This document shows positions 25,981-35,598 of a stretch of DNA of 64,000 nt, piece after piece. Origin of the DNA: Streptomyces sp. STR69 (GTDB taxonomy: Bacteria > Actinomycetota > Actinomycetes > Streptomycetales > Streptomycetaceae); the NCBI RefSeq assembly GCF_024519455.1, contig NZ_JALJRY010000024.1, positions 81,428-145,427 on the forward strand, given 5' to 3'. Positions within the stretch are counted from its first letter, which is position 1. Each line of letters starts with the position of its first letter. The translations under genes were made by a program, and so were the position numbers. The notes beneath the pieces are model-generated. The model saw only the letters and a list, made by a program, of their open reading frames with translations, was not told the origin of the DNA and searched no databases.

Positions 25981-28095
25981 ATGGACCAGTTCCTCACCTT
26001 CGGGATCGTCGGCCTGAGCACGGCCGCGATCTATGCCGTCATCGGCAGTGGGCTCGTGCTCACCTACACCACCACCGGTGTGTTCAACTTCGCGCACGGC
26101 GCGGCCGGCATGCTGTCCGCGTTCATGTACTGGCAGCTGACCGTCGGCTGGGGCTGGCCCGTTCCGGTCGCCCTGGTCGTGGTGCTGCTCGTGCTCGCCC
26201 CGGGCTTCGGGCTGCTCGTCGAGCGGTTCGTACTGCGCCCCGTCCAGGCCCTCGGCGAAGCCGAACGGCTGGTCATGACGGTCGCGTTGCTCAGCGGACT
26301 CATCGCGGCGGCGCGCTGGATCTGGGACCCGAACGTCGCCCGTCCGCTGCCGATGTTCTTCGCCGGCCGCAAGCCGTTCCACCTCGGGCCGGCCGTCATC
26401 ACCTGGCACCAGGCGATCACCATGGGGGTGGCCGTCGCCGTCGCGATCGGCCTGCGCATCCTGCTCTACCGCACCCGCGCCGGAGCCGAGATGCGCGCCG
26501 CCGTCGACGACCGGGCACTCGTCGGTCTCACCGGCGCCGACCCCGTCCGGGCAGGCCGGATCTCCTGGGTCCTCGGCACCCAACTGGCCGCGATCGGCGG
26601 CATCCTGATCGCCCCGACCGTCACGCTCGACGCAGCCCAGCTCTCCCTGCTGATCGTCAGCGCCTACACAGCGGCCGTCTTCGGCCGACTGCGCAGCCTG
26701 CCGCTCACCTTCCTCGGCGCCGTCGTCGTCGGCTGCATGGAGAGCTATCTGACGGGCTACCTGCCGCAGAACGAATACCTCCCCGGACTACGGCTCGCCG
26801 CCCCCGCCCTGTTGCTCTTCTTCGCCCTGTTGGTCTTCCCGCACCGACGCCTGCGCGGCCGGGAACGACGGCTCGCCCGCGTACCGGTGCCGAGCGCGCG
26901 CGGCACACTCGTGTTCGCCGCGGTGGTCATCGCCTTCGGCGCGGTACTGGCCTCCCTGCTCGGAGAAGCCGACCTCATCACCTACGGAGCGATCTTCTCG
27001 CTGGGCGTAGTGGCACTCTCGTACGTCCCTCTCGCCGGGTACGCCGGACAGGTCTCCCTGTGTCAGCTGAGCATGGCCGGCATCGGCGCGGTCGTCTGGG
27101 GACACCTCGGCGCCCACGGCCAACTGTGGGCGCTCGGCGCCGCGATCCTCGTCTCGGCGGCAGCCGGAGCACTGGTCGCACTGCCCGCACTACGGCTCTC
27201 CGGTGTCTATCTCGCCCTGGGCACAGCCGCGTTCGCCGTGATCCTCGACCGCTGGATCTTCACCATCCCGGCCTTCCACGTCTTCGGCCTGCGGATCGCC
27301 CTGTTCGACCAGGGCTCGGTGGACATCTCAGGACCCCACCTCCTCGGTCTACGGCTGGACAGCGGGCGGGAGTTGATGGTGTTCGCCGCCGTCTGCCTCG
27401 CCCTCGCCTCCATCTGTGTGGCGGCCCTGCGGCGCAGCCGCTTCGGACGGCGGCTCATCGCCCTGCGCGACAGCGAGGCCGCGTACGCCACCCTCGGCGG
27501 CAACCTGCTGGTCGCCAAGGTCGCCGTGTTCGCCCTCGCCTCCGGTATCGCCGGACTCGGCGGAGCGCTGTACGGAATGCAGCAACGCACCGTCACGGCC
27601 GACCAGTTCAGCCTCATCGCAGGACTGCCGATCTTCCTCGTCGCCGTGGTCGGCGGACTCGGCGCGGTCGGCAACGGACTCTTCGCCGGCACCGCCTTCG
27701 TCGGCCCGACGAACGCCCTGATCGCCATCGCCCCGGGCACCGCGAACCTGGTCGCCCTGCTTCCGGGCCTCGCCGGCGTGGGGCTCGGCCACAACCCCGA
27801 CGGCATCGTCTCCCGCTTCCGCCGCCAGTGGGAGCCCCTCGCCCGCGACCGCATCGCACTGCCCGCCCTGCTCTGCGTCCTCGCCCTGGCCTGGGCGCTG
27901 CGCTTCGGCGATGTGATCAACGACTGGACGTACTACGGAAGTTCACTCGTTCTCGCCTTCGCGCTGCGCACCTGGGCGGACGCCCGGCAGGCCGTTCCGG
28001 TCGAGCCGGAGATCCCCGTCGAGTGGTGGGGCCTACGGCGTGACTGGCGCCCCGAGGACGAGGAGGTGTTGGCCCGTGGCATCGCTGCAGGTTAG
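25981..28095 (+). CDS. Fused LivH-LivM ABC importer permease
   Basis: A 704-aa membrane protein joining two permeases normally encoded separately. Residues about 1-295 are LivH-like (LSTAAIYAVIGSGLVLTYTTTGVFNFAHGA; many TM helices). Residues about 305-640 are LivM-like (YGAIFSLGVVALSYVPLAGYAGQVSLCQ and AVVGGLGAVGNGL). A C-terminal tail of about 65 residues follows a last hydrophobic segment. The family imports branched-chain amino acids, but in catabolic clusters homologues import carboxylates. Both ATPases follow, yet no periplasmic/lipoprotein substrate-binding gene is adjacent. ATG preceded by GAGAGGGGAG. Confidence 0.9.
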   Translation: MDQFLTFGIVGLSTAAIYAVIGSGLVLTYTTTGVFNFAHGAAGMLSAFMYWQLTVGWGWPVPVALVVVLLVLAPGFGLLVERFVLRPVQALGEAERLVMTVALLSGLIAAARWIWDPNVARPLPMFFAGRKPFHLGPAVITWHQAITMGVAVAVAIGLRILLYRTRAGAEMRAAVDDRALVGLTGADPVRAGRISWVLGTQLAAIGGILIAPTVTLDAAQLSLLIVSAYTAAVFGRLRSLPLTFLGAVVVGCMESYLTGYLPQNEYLPGLRLAAPALLLFFALLVFPHRRLRGRERRLARVPVPSARGTLVFAAVVIAFGAVLASLLGEADLITYGAIFSLGVVALSYVPLAGYAGQVSLCQLSMAGIGAVVWGHLGAHGQLWALGAAILVSAAAGALVALPALRLSGVYLALGTAAFAVILDRWIFTIPAFHVFGLRIALFDQGSVDISGPHLLGLRLDSGRELMVFAAVCLALASICVAALRRSRFGRRLIALRDSEAAYATLGGNLLVAKVAVFALASGIAGLGGALYGMQQRTVTADQFSLIAGLPIFLVAVVGGLGAVGNGLFAGTAFVGPTNALIAIAPGTANLVALLPGLAGVGLGHNPDGIVSRFRRQWEPLARDRIALPALLCVLALAWALRFGDVINDWTYYGSSLVLAFALRTWADARQAVPVEPEIPVEWWGLRRDWRPEDEEVLARGIAAG

Positions 28096-28782
28096 TGGAG
28101 TGACCGTCTTCTTCGGCGGAAACCGTGCTCTCGACGGGGTCGCCCTGACCGCCGAGGCGGGCCGGGTCACCGGACTCATCGGACCCAACGGGGCAGGGAA
28201 GAGCACCCTGTTCGACGTCGCGTCCGGACTGCGCAGACCGTCCTCGGGACAGGTCCGGCTGGACGGCCGGGACGTCACCCGGGCCCGGCCCTCCGCCCGC
28301 GCCCGGCACGGACTCGCCCGCACCTTCCAGCGCCTGGAGCTCTTCGGCCGGCTCAGCGTGCGCGACAACCTGCTCGTCGCCGCCGAACTGGGCCCCGAAC
28401 GCCGCCGGGCCGACATGGTCGTCACCGAGATCCTGCACCGCCTCGGCCTCACCGGCCTCGCCGACACCTCGCCCGACGCCCTCCCCACCGGAGTCGGCCG
28501 CCTCGTCGAAGTCGGCAGGGCCCTCGCGATCCGCCCGAAGGTGCTTCTCCTCGACGAGCCCGCCGCCGGACAGGACGCGGAGGAGACCGAACGCTTCGCG
28601 GAACTCCTGCGCGCCCTCACCGACGACGGCACCGCCGTCGTCCTCGTCGAGCACGACATGAGCCTCGTGATGGCCGTCTGCGACGAGGTGTACGTCCTCG
28701 ACCTCGGCAAGATCATCGCCGTCGGCCCGCCCGAGGTGATCCGCAGCGACGAAACGGTTCTCGCCGCCTATCTGGGGGACGC

Positions 28783-28786
<4 letters not shown>
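28076..28786 (+). CDS. ABC importer ATPase, LivG-like
   Basis: A 236-aa ATPase: Walker A GPNGAGKST, the LivG-type insertion RTFQRLELFGRLSVRDNLLV, signature region LPTGVGRLVEVGRAL in place of LSGGQ, Walker B VLLLDEPAAG, switch His in VEHDM. The GTG at 28076 is chosen for its AGGAGG site, and it lies inside the end of the permease gene (20-bp overlap). It powers the fused permease together with the LivF-like ATPase. Confidence 0.92.
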
Positions 28787-29486
<700 letters not shown>

Positions 29487-29490
<4 letters not shown>

Positions 29491-29870
29491 CGTCCACCGA
29501 GACGCGAGCGGACCGCTTCGTCCGCGAACTCACCGTCCTGAAAATCCCGGACCCGGCCGCCGGAAGGGCCGTTCTCTGGCTGCGCGCGGGCGCCGCCCTG
29601 ATGACGATCGGCGTCGTCCTCGGCGTGTGCGCCTACTTCATCTCGCACAACACCAGCGACCCGCTGGTGCAGAACGACGCTCTCACCCTCGGCCTGGCCG
29701 CGGTCGCCGGAAGCGTCGTCGGTTCCGCGCTCTTCCTGCGGTACTCGCTGACCGGCTTCCTGCGGTACTGGATGGCCCGCCAGTCCTACGACGTGGAACT
29801 CCTCGCCGACCGCCTGCTCGAAAGGGAACTCCGCCATGACCCCACCGGCACCGACGCCGCGCCCCGGTGA
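29487..29870 (+). CDS. Small membrane protein of the ABC operon
   Basis: A 127-aa protein with two hydrophobic helices (about residues 30-52 and 66-86, the second GLAAVAGSVVGSALFLRYSL) between charged termini. No family function is recognised. It overlaps the LivF-like ATPase by ATGA and the following small Cys protein by 35 bp. It may be a transporter accessory subunit or anchor, given the missing solute-binding protein, but this is conjecture. Confidence 0.7.
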
Positions 29871-30153
29871 CCAACTCGCCAGCACCGTCTGCGGCACCCG
29901 CGTGGTCGTCATCCGCGCACCCGCCGACGTGCAGCCCCAACTGGCCTGCGGCGGCAGCCCGTTGGTGCCCGCGGCCGACGCGCCCCCGGCGAAGTCCGGA
30001 CCGGCCGGCACCACCACCCTGATCGGCAAGCGGTACGTCGACGCCACCGGGACGCTCGAACTGCTCTGCACCGCCTCCGGCGCGGGCGAACTGACCTGTG
30101 ACGGCGCCCCCATGACCCTGAAGGCGGCCAAGCCGCTGCCCGCCTCCGACTGA
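29836..30153 (+). CDS. Small conserved protein with four cysteines
   Basis: A 105-aa soluble protein with four Cys in similar local settings (STVCGTRVVVIRAP, LACGGSPLVP, ELLCTASG, ELTCDGAPM) and the C-terminal KAAKPLPASD. The paired Cys-x-Gly/Thr pattern suggests metal or disulphide binding within a small beta-rich fold. I recall similar small proteins beside acyl-CoA ligase and amidohydrolase genes in other actinobacteria but know no function. ATG has a GAAAGGGA site inside the preceding gene. The amidohydrolase starts 26 bp downstream. Confidence 0.7.
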   Translation: MTPPAPTPRPGDQLASTVCGTRVVVIRAPADVQPQLACGGSPLVPAADAPPAKSGPAGTTTLIGKRYVDATGTLELLCTASGAGELTCDGAPMTLKAAKPLPASD

Positions 30154-30179
30154 CCGACCCACCCCCGTAAGGAGCCGTC

Positions 30180-31475
30180 ATGGACCGCGACGACCTCATC
30201 CTCATCAGCGTCGACGACCACATCATCGAGCCGCCCGACATGTTCGTGAACCACCTGCCCGAGCGCTACAAGAAAGACGCGCCGCAACTGGTGCACCGGG
30301 ACGACGGAACCGACGTATGGCAGTTCCGCGGCACGACCATCACCAACTCGGCGCTCAACGCCGTGGCCGGCCGGCCCAAGGAGGAGTACGGCGTCGAACC
30401 GCAGGGCCTCGACGAGATCCGCCCCGGCTGTTACGACGTGCACGAGCGGATCAAGGACATGAACGCGGGCGGCATCCTCGCCCAGATGAACTTCCCGTCC
30501 TTCCCCGGCTTCTCGGCCCGGCTCTTCGCCACCGAGGACGCCGACTTCTCCCTCGCACTCGTCCGGGCCTACAACGACTGGCACATCGACGAGTGGTGCG
30601 CCGCCTACCCGGGCCGCTTCATCCCGATGGCGCTGCCCGCCATCTGGGACGCGGAGCTGTGCGCGGCCGAGGTGCGCCGGGTCGCCGAGAAGGGCGTGCA
30701 CTCCCTCACCTTCACCGAGAACCCCGCCGTCCTCGGCTACCCGAGCTTCCACGACCCGTACTGGAACCCGCTGTGGCGCGCGCTGTCCGACACGGACACC
30801 GTCATGTCGGTGCACATCGGCTCCTCCGGCCGGCTCGCCGTCCCGGCCGCCGACTCGCCGCCCGACGTGATGATCACGCTCCAGCCGATGAACATCGTCT
30901 CCGCCGCGGCAGACCTGCTCTGGTCGCAGCCGGTGAAGCAGTTCCCGAATCTGAAAATCGCCCTCTCGGAAGGCGGAACGGGCTGGATCCCGTACTTCCT
31001 GGAGCGCCTCGACCGCACCTTCGAGATGCACTCCACCTGGACCCTCCAGGACTTCGGCGGCAAGCTGCCCTCCGAGGTCTTCCGGGAGCACTTCCTGACC
31101 TGCTTCATCACCGACAAGCTGGGTGTACGGCTGCGCCACGACATCGGCATCGACAACATCTGCTGGGAGGGCGACTACCCGCACAGCGACTCCCTGTGGC
31201 CGGACGCCCCCGAGCAGCTGCACGACGTGCTGTCGAGTTGCGACGTGCCCGACGACGACGCCCGCAAGATCACCTTCGAGAACGCGATGCGCTGGTACTC
31301 CTTCGACCCCTTCGCCCACATCCCGCGCGAACAGGCCACTGTGGGCGCGCTCCGCAAGGCGGCCGGGGGGCACGACGTCACCACCCGCTCCCGCAGCCAC
31401 CAACTCATCGAGCCCGCCGAGAAGTTGGAGGCCTTCCGCTCCAAGGCGCGGGCGGCCGTGGCGGCGGCCCGATGA
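30180..31475 (+). CDS. Amidohydrolase-2 family TIM-barrel enzyme
   Basis: A 431-aa relative of the enzyme at 9431, with a longer C-terminus. Metal ligand motifs: SVDDHIIEPP near the N-terminus, MSVHIGSSG, SEGGTGWIPYFLERLD and WEGDYPHSDSLWP. AAGG-rich Ala/Arg tail of about 35 residues beyond the barrel. Family members decarboxylate or hydrolyse acids. Position behind the importer and before a crotonase suggests early processing of the imported compound. Strong AAGGAG ribosome site. Its stop overlaps the crotonase start. Confidence 0.85.
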   Translation: MDRDDLILISVDDHIIEPPDMFVNHLPERYKKDAPQLVHRDDGTDVWQFRGTTITNSALNAVAGRPKEEYGVEPQGLDEIRPGCYDVHERIKDMNAGGILAQMNFPSFPGFSARLFATEDADFSLALVRAYNDWHIDEWCAAYPGRFIPMALPAIWDAELCAAEVRRVAEKGVHSLTFTENPAVLGYPSFHDPYWNPLWRALSDTDTVMSVHIGSSGRLAVPAADSPPDVMITLQPMNIVSAAADLLWSQPVKQFPNLKIALSEGGTGWIPYFLERLDRTFEMHSTWTLQDFGGKLPSEVFREHFLTCFITDKLGVRLRHDIGIDNICWEGDYPHSDSLWPDAPEQLHDVLSSCDVPDDDARKITFENAMRWYSFDPFAHIPREQATVGALRKAAGGHDVTTRSRSHQLIEPAEKLEAFRSKARAAVAAAR

Positions 31476-32200
31476 GCGACCTGGTCCTGACGGAACGGGT
31501 CGGTGCCGTCCTCGTGGCGACCCTGAACCGTCCCGAGGTCCGAAATGCCATGAGCCCGGAGCTGATTGACGACTTGTCAGCTGTGCTGCGGGAGGCGGAC
31601 GCCGACCCGGCGGTCCGGGCGATCGTCCTGACGGGTGCCGGAACGGTCTTCTGCTCCGGCATGGATCTGAAGGCGTTCGCGAAGGGCGGCGGCAGGTTCG
31701 ACGGGCTGGTGTGGTTCTTCCGCGAGGGCATCGCCACCCCGGTGATCGCGGCCCTCAACGGCTCGGCACTCGCCGGTGGCTTCGAACTCGCCCTGGCCTG
31801 CGATCTGGTGGTCGCCGCGGAGGACGCCAGGCTGGGGATCGCCGAGGTCAGGCGGGGGTTGTTCGCGGCCGGTGGCGGTACGACCCTGGCCGACCGGGTG
31901 CCGCTGGCGGTCGCCCTGGAGATGGGGCTGACCGGTGAACTCGTCACGGCAGCAGACGCCAAGCAGTTCGGCCTGGTGAACCGCGCCGTACCGGCCGAGA
32001 AGGTGCGGGAGACGGCGCTGGCTCTGGCGGGACGCATTGCCGAGAACGGTCCTCTCGGTGTCGCGATGACGAAGAAGCTGATGCGGGAACGCCGTTGGGC
32101 CGAACCGGGAGAGGTCGAGGCGGTGTTCCGGAGCGCCGATGCGGCGGAGGGGGCACGAGCCTTCGCCGAACGCCGTAGTCCTGTGTGGACCGGGAAGTGA
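31472..32200 (+). CDS. Enoyl-CoA hydratase
   Basis: A 242-aa crotonase keeping both catalytic Glu residues: Glu in LAGGFELALACD (rat Glu144 position) and in LGIAEVRRGL (Glu164 position). It should hydrate 2-enoyl-CoA to 3-hydroxyacyl-CoA. The oxyanion motif is TGAGTVFCSGMDL. It ends the importer operon and is followed by a strong bidirectional terminator hairpin. Confidence 0.9.
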   Translation: MSDLVLTERVGAVLVATLNRPEVRNAMSPELIDDLSAVLREADADPAVRAIVLTGAGTVFCSGMDLKAFAKGGGRFDGLVWFFREGIATPVIAALNGSALAGGFELALACDLVVAAEDARLGIAEVRRGLFAAGGGTTLADRVPLAVALEMGLTGELVTAADAKQFGLVNRAVPAEKVRETALALAGRIAENGPLGVAMTKKLMRERRWAEPGEVEAVFRSADAAEGARAFAERRSPVWTGK

Positions 32201-32204
32201 CCGA

Positions 32205-32254
32205 ACTCCGGTGTCTTCGACGACCGTCCTGGTGGCTGTCGGGGACACCGGAGT
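32205..32254. terminator. Bidirectional terminator hairpin
   Basis: ACTCCGGTGTC (32205-32215) and GACACCGGAGT (32244-32254) are perfectly complementary over 11 bp, with a 28-base loop. It fills the 59-bp space between the convergent crotonase genes ending at 32200 and 32260, the classic place for a shared terminator. No long T-tract, as usual in high-GC actinomycetes. Confidence 0.75.
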
Positions 32255-32259
32255 GAAGC

Positions 32260-33240
32260 TCAGGAACGGACCGCCTGCTGCGGGTCGGCAGTCATGTCGT
32301 CACTGTCGCTGATCTCGTCGACGAGCCCCCAACGCAGCGCCTGCTCGGCGCCCAACTCCGCCCCGGACAGGGCGAGATACGCAGTTCGCTCCCGGCCGAC
32401 CCGTATCGGGATGCTCGCCGTGCCGCCCGCTCCCGGAATCAACCCCATCTCGATCTCAGGCAACCGGATCACCGTGTCGTCCGCGGCGACGACCCTCCCC
32501 GCGAATGCCGCGAGCTCGATTCCCGCGCCGACACAGGCGCCGTGCAGATGCGCGGTCACACGTGGAGCGCACCGGTGCAGCAGCGTGGCCGGGCTGCGAC
32601 GGACCCGCACCAGATGGGCCCGGGCCGGATCCCGGGACGTACCGAACTCGGCGAGGTCGCCCCCGCTGCAGAACGCGGGACCGTTGCCGTACAGGTCGAC
32701 ACGGGTGATCGACGGGTCGGCCACGGCCACGTGGAGCGCCTCGCACAGTGCGTCCCGCGTCGCCGCGTCGAAGGCGTTGCGCACCCAGGGCCGGTCCAGC
32801 GTGATGGACAATCGGGACCCGGCACGGTCGAGCCGTACGGGAGTCTCGGCAGGGCGGTGTGTACGCCGGGGAGCGGCGGCCAGCCAGGACCGGAAGTCCG
32901 TTCCGCCCTGCAGTGTCGAATAGGCAAGGGATTCGAGAACCAGCCTGTCCGGGACCGAGAGCCCGCTGCCCATCCTCAGTACCTGCACCAGCGCGACGGC
33001 CGCGGCGGGCCGACTCCGGACGACATGCCCCAGCTCCCGAGCCGTGGCATGGGGATCCGCGCACCACACCCACGGCGCGGGGGGATCGGGGATGTCGGTG
33101 AGCAGTACGTCGTACCCCTCGACCGCGTTCCTGGGTTCTGCGGTCACGCCGATGACGACACGATCCCGGTCGCGGTCACGGGCGGCCGGCTCCCGCGCGG
33201 GGATCCGGTCGAGATCGACTGTCACGAAGGGCGACTCCAC
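32260..33240 (-). CDS. Enoyl-CoA hydratase with an unusual N-terminal domain
   Basis: A 326-aa protein. Residues about 130-326 are a crotonase with both Glu residues (GAGIELAAFAG and LPEIEMGLIPGAGG). The first 130 residues are not part of a normal crotonase. They contain VVIGVTAEPRN, DVLLTDIPDPPAPWV and SRPAAAVALVQVLR followed by LVLESLAYSTLQGG, perhaps a degenerate crotonase half or a docking domain. The GTG at 33240 is favoured by GGAGGG and avoids running into the divergent promoter. Likely partner of the divergent CoA-transferase-like gene. Confidence 0.8.
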   Translation of the reverse strand: MESPFVTVDLDRIPAREPAARDRDRDRVVIGVTAEPRNAVEGYDVLLTDIPDPPAPWVWCADPHATARELGHVVRSRPAAAVALVQVLRMGSGLSVPDRLVLESLAYSTLQGGTDFRSWLAAAPRRTHRPAETPVRLDRAGSRLSITLDRPWVRNAFDAATRDALCEALHVAVADPSITRVDLYGNGPAFCSGGDLAEFGTSRDPARAHLVRVRRSPATLLHRCAPRVTAHLHGACVGAGIELAAFAGRVVAADDTVIRLPEIEMGLIPGAGGTASIPIRVGRERTAYLALSGAELGAEQALRWGLVDEISDSDDMTADPQQAVRS

Positions 33241-33286
33241 GGTGATCTCCCTCCAGGCGTGGACCGGAGTGTAATTTGAGATCACC
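33241..33286. promoter_or_regulatory. Long inverted repeat in divergent promoter
   Basis: GGTGATCTC (33241-33249) and GAGATCACC (33278-33286) are perfectly complementary 9-bp arms 28 bp apart. They lie between the divergent starts at 33240 and 33311. The left arm touches the GTG of the minus gene. The arms could be two operator half-sites on successive helical turns, or a hairpin in the minus leader. Confidence 0.45.
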
Positions 33287-33310
33287 TGTGGAGAGAAGGG
33301 GGTTCGGCTC

Positions 33311-34345
33311 ATGGAGAATCGTGCTCTCCGCGATTGGATGGACACAGTCGAGCCTTACGTGGTCCCCCTCTCTGACGTCGCCCGCTCGTTCACCGACCTG
33401 ACGGGCGTACCGGTGGATCTGTCGAGCGCGCTGTTCCGCAGGGCCCAACTCGCCGGTCTGGAACGTCCGGGGAGGACCTCGGCCAATGGCTCCTGCCATC
33501 TCCTCCAGGCCGCCGACGGCTGGACCGCCGTGAACCTCGCCCGCCCCGACGACCTCGCCGCCGTACCCGCACTGCTGTCACTGCTCGGCTCGCCGGTCGC
33601 CGAGACCGGGGGCCTGGCCACGGCCGTAAGACGGGTCACGACTGCCGAGGCTGCCGAGGCCGCGTGGCTGATCGGCATTGCCGCCGCGGTGCCCGGATCG
33701 GCCCTGGGCGGACGGCCTGCGGTGCGCATCGAGCGGTGGGGTGAACGGCGTGTGCGCGAGATGGCCGGTCTGCGGATCGTCGACTTCTCCGCGCTCTGGG
33801 CGGGGCCGTTGTGCGCGCGGCTGCTGGGGCTGGCGGGCGCGCGGGTGGTCAAGGTGGAGAGCGAGACGCGACCGGACGGCGCCCGCCTGGGGACCCCCGC
33901 CTTCTACCGCTGGCTGCACGACGGGCACGACAACATGGTCGTGGATTTCGCCCCCGGTGCGCTGGACGAACTCGTCGCCGAGGCCGACATCGTCATCGAG
34001 GCGTCACGACCACGCGCGTTGCGCCGACTCGGCCTCCGGGCCGAGGAGTTCCTCGCCGCGCGGCCCGGCCGGGTCTGGGTCGGCATCACCGGTTACGGAC
34101 GCGAGAACGACCGTATCGCTTTCGGGGACGACGCTGCCGTCGCCGGCGGACTGACCGGCCTCGACCCGGACGGGGACCCCGTCTTCCTAGGTGATGCGCT
34201 CGCCGACCCCGTCACCGGCGTCTTCGCCGCCCACGCCGTGGCCCGTTCCCTCGCCGCGGGCGGCGGAGAACTCCTCTGCGTCTCCATGGCCGCCTGCGCC
34301 GCGACCCTCGCCGAGGCGCACACAGGGGTCCGCCCGCCGTGCTGA
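33311..34345 (+). CDS. Atypical family III CoA-transferase-like protein
   Basis: A 344-aa protein. CaiB-like sequence starts only at about residue 152 (LRIVDFSALWAGPLCARLLGLAGARVVKVES) and includes RPRALRRLGL, VWVGITGYGREN and a catalytic-Asp-like motif in LGDALADPVTGV. The large C-terminal domain of CaiB proteins is missing. The first 150 residues (VVPLSDVARSFTDLTGVPVDLSSALF onwards) are distinct and poorly recognisable. A degenerate operator match (GAGAAT-cgt-GCTCTC, 33314-33328) overlaps its first codons. Its stop overlaps the next gene, an amidohydrolase. Confidence 0.7.
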   Translation: MENRALRDWMDTVEPYVVPLSDVARSFTDLTGVPVDLSSALFRRAQLAGLERPGRTSANGSCHLLQAADGWTAVNLARPDDLAAVPALLSLLGSPVAETGGLATAVRRVTTAEAAEAAWLIGIAAAVPGSALGGRPAVRIERWGERRVREMAGLRIVDFSALWAGPLCARLLGLAGARVVKVESETRPDGARLGTPAFYRWLHDGHDNMVVDFAPGALDELVAEADIVIEASRPRALRRLGLRAEEFLAARPGRVWVGITGYGRENDRIAFGDDAAVAGGLTGLDPDGDPVFLGDALADPVTGVFAAHAVARSLAAGGGELLCVSMAACAATLAEAHTGVRPPC

Positions 34346-35595
34346 TCAGGAACGTGGAGGTCGCGGGCCACGGAGTGGCGGTGGACGTACGGATCGCGGC
34401 CGGGCGGATCGCCGAGATCGGGCCGGGGTTGACGGGACGGGGTCAGGGTGACGTCGACGGTCGTGGCGGTGCGTTGCTGCCCGGCCTGCACGACCATCAC
34501 GTCCACCTCGCGGCACTGGCCGCCGAAGCCGCCTCCGTACGCGTCGGGCCGACGGACGTACGAGACCGTACGGCGTTCGCGGCAGCCTTGGCGAGCGGGC
34601 CGCCGGGGGAGTGGGTGCGGGCCGTCGGCTACCACGAGGGCGTCGCGGGGGAGTTGGACCGGTGGACGCTGGACGTGCTCGTCCCCGATCGCCCGGTGCG
34701 GGTGCAGCATCGCACCGGCGCGCTGTGGGTGTGGAACAGCGCCGCGCTCCGGGCGGCCGGGCTGGAGGGCGACGGACGGTTCTGGCGCGAGGACGAGCGG
34801 CTGCGCGGATTCGTACCGCCTGTACGGCTGGATCTGGAGGGCGTCGGGAGGCGGGCGGCGGCACTCGGCGTCACAGGGTTCACCAACGCCGACCCGCACC
34901 CGGCCGGCGGACTCACCCAGATGTTGTCGGTCCTCCCGCAACGCCTCCTGGTGATGGGCGTCGACGAGCCCGTGAAGCTGATGCTCGACGATCCGACGCT
35001 CCCCACCCCCGCCCAACTCGCCGGCACCATAGGGGAGATCAGGCCCAGACCGGTCGCCGTGCACTGTGTGACCCGGGTGCAGTTGCTGGTGACGCTGCTC
35101 GCCCTGGACGAGGTGGGTCCGGCGGACGGCGACCGGATCGAGCACGGGTCGGTCATCCCGGCCGAGACGATCCCGTGGCTGCGACGGCTCGGGGTGACAG
35201 TCGTGACCCAGCCGCACTTCCCCGCCGAACGGGGCCATGCGTACGCCACCGACGTGGACGCCGACGACCGACCCCACCTCTACCGCTGCCGGACCCTGAC
35301 CGAGGCCGGTATCCCCGTCGCCGCGGGCACCGACGCGCCCTACGGCACCCCGGACCCCTGGGCGGTCATGCGGGCGGCGACCGAACGGGACGACGTCGAG
35401 CGGCTCCAACCCGAGGCGGCGCTGCGGCTGTTCACCGGCGAGCCTCAACACCCCGCCCGGACAAGGACGGTGGCAGTCGGCGCGCTCGCCGACCTGTGCC
35501 TGCTCCACGCACCACTGCGCGCGGCCCTCGACGCGCTGTCCGGTGAACTGGTGCGCGCCGCATACGTGTCGGGCCGCCGCATCGCGCCCGTATGA
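34339..35595 (+). CDS. Amidohydrolase, YtcJ-like (amidohydro_3 type)
   Basis: A 418-aa metal-dependent hydrolase of a different branch from the two amidohydrolase-2 enzymes. It has the beta-sandwich start (RNVEVAGHGVAVDVRIAAGRIAEIGP), HxH in GLHDHHVHLAA, later His residues in VAVHCVTRV and RIEHGSVI, and the terminal Asp in AGTDAPYG. It could hydrolyse a cyclic amide, lactone or N-acyl compound. The GTG start overlaps the CoA-transferase-like gene. Converges on the SDR at 35599 with a 3-bp gap. Confidence 0.82.
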   Translation: MLIRNVEVAGHGVAVDVRIAAGRIAEIGPGLTGRGQGDVDGRGGALLPGLHDHHVHLAALAAEAASVRVGPTDVRDRTAFAAALASGPPGEWVRAVGYHEGVAGELDRWTLDVLVPDRPVRVQHRTGALWVWNSAALRAAGLEGDGRFWREDERLRGFVPPVRLDLEGVGRRAAALGVTGFTNADPHPAGGLTQMLSVLPQRLLVMGVDEPVKLMLDDPTLPTPAQLAGTIGEIRPRPVAVHCVTRVQLLVTLLALDEVGPADGDRIEHGSVIPAETIPWLRRLGVTVVTQPHFPAERGHAYATDVDADDRPHLYRCRTLTEAGIPVAAGTDAPYGTPDPWAVMRAATERDDVERLQPEAALRLFTGEPQHPARTRTVAVGALADLCLLHAPLRAALDALSGELVRAAYVSGRRIAPV

Positions 35596-35598
35596 CCC

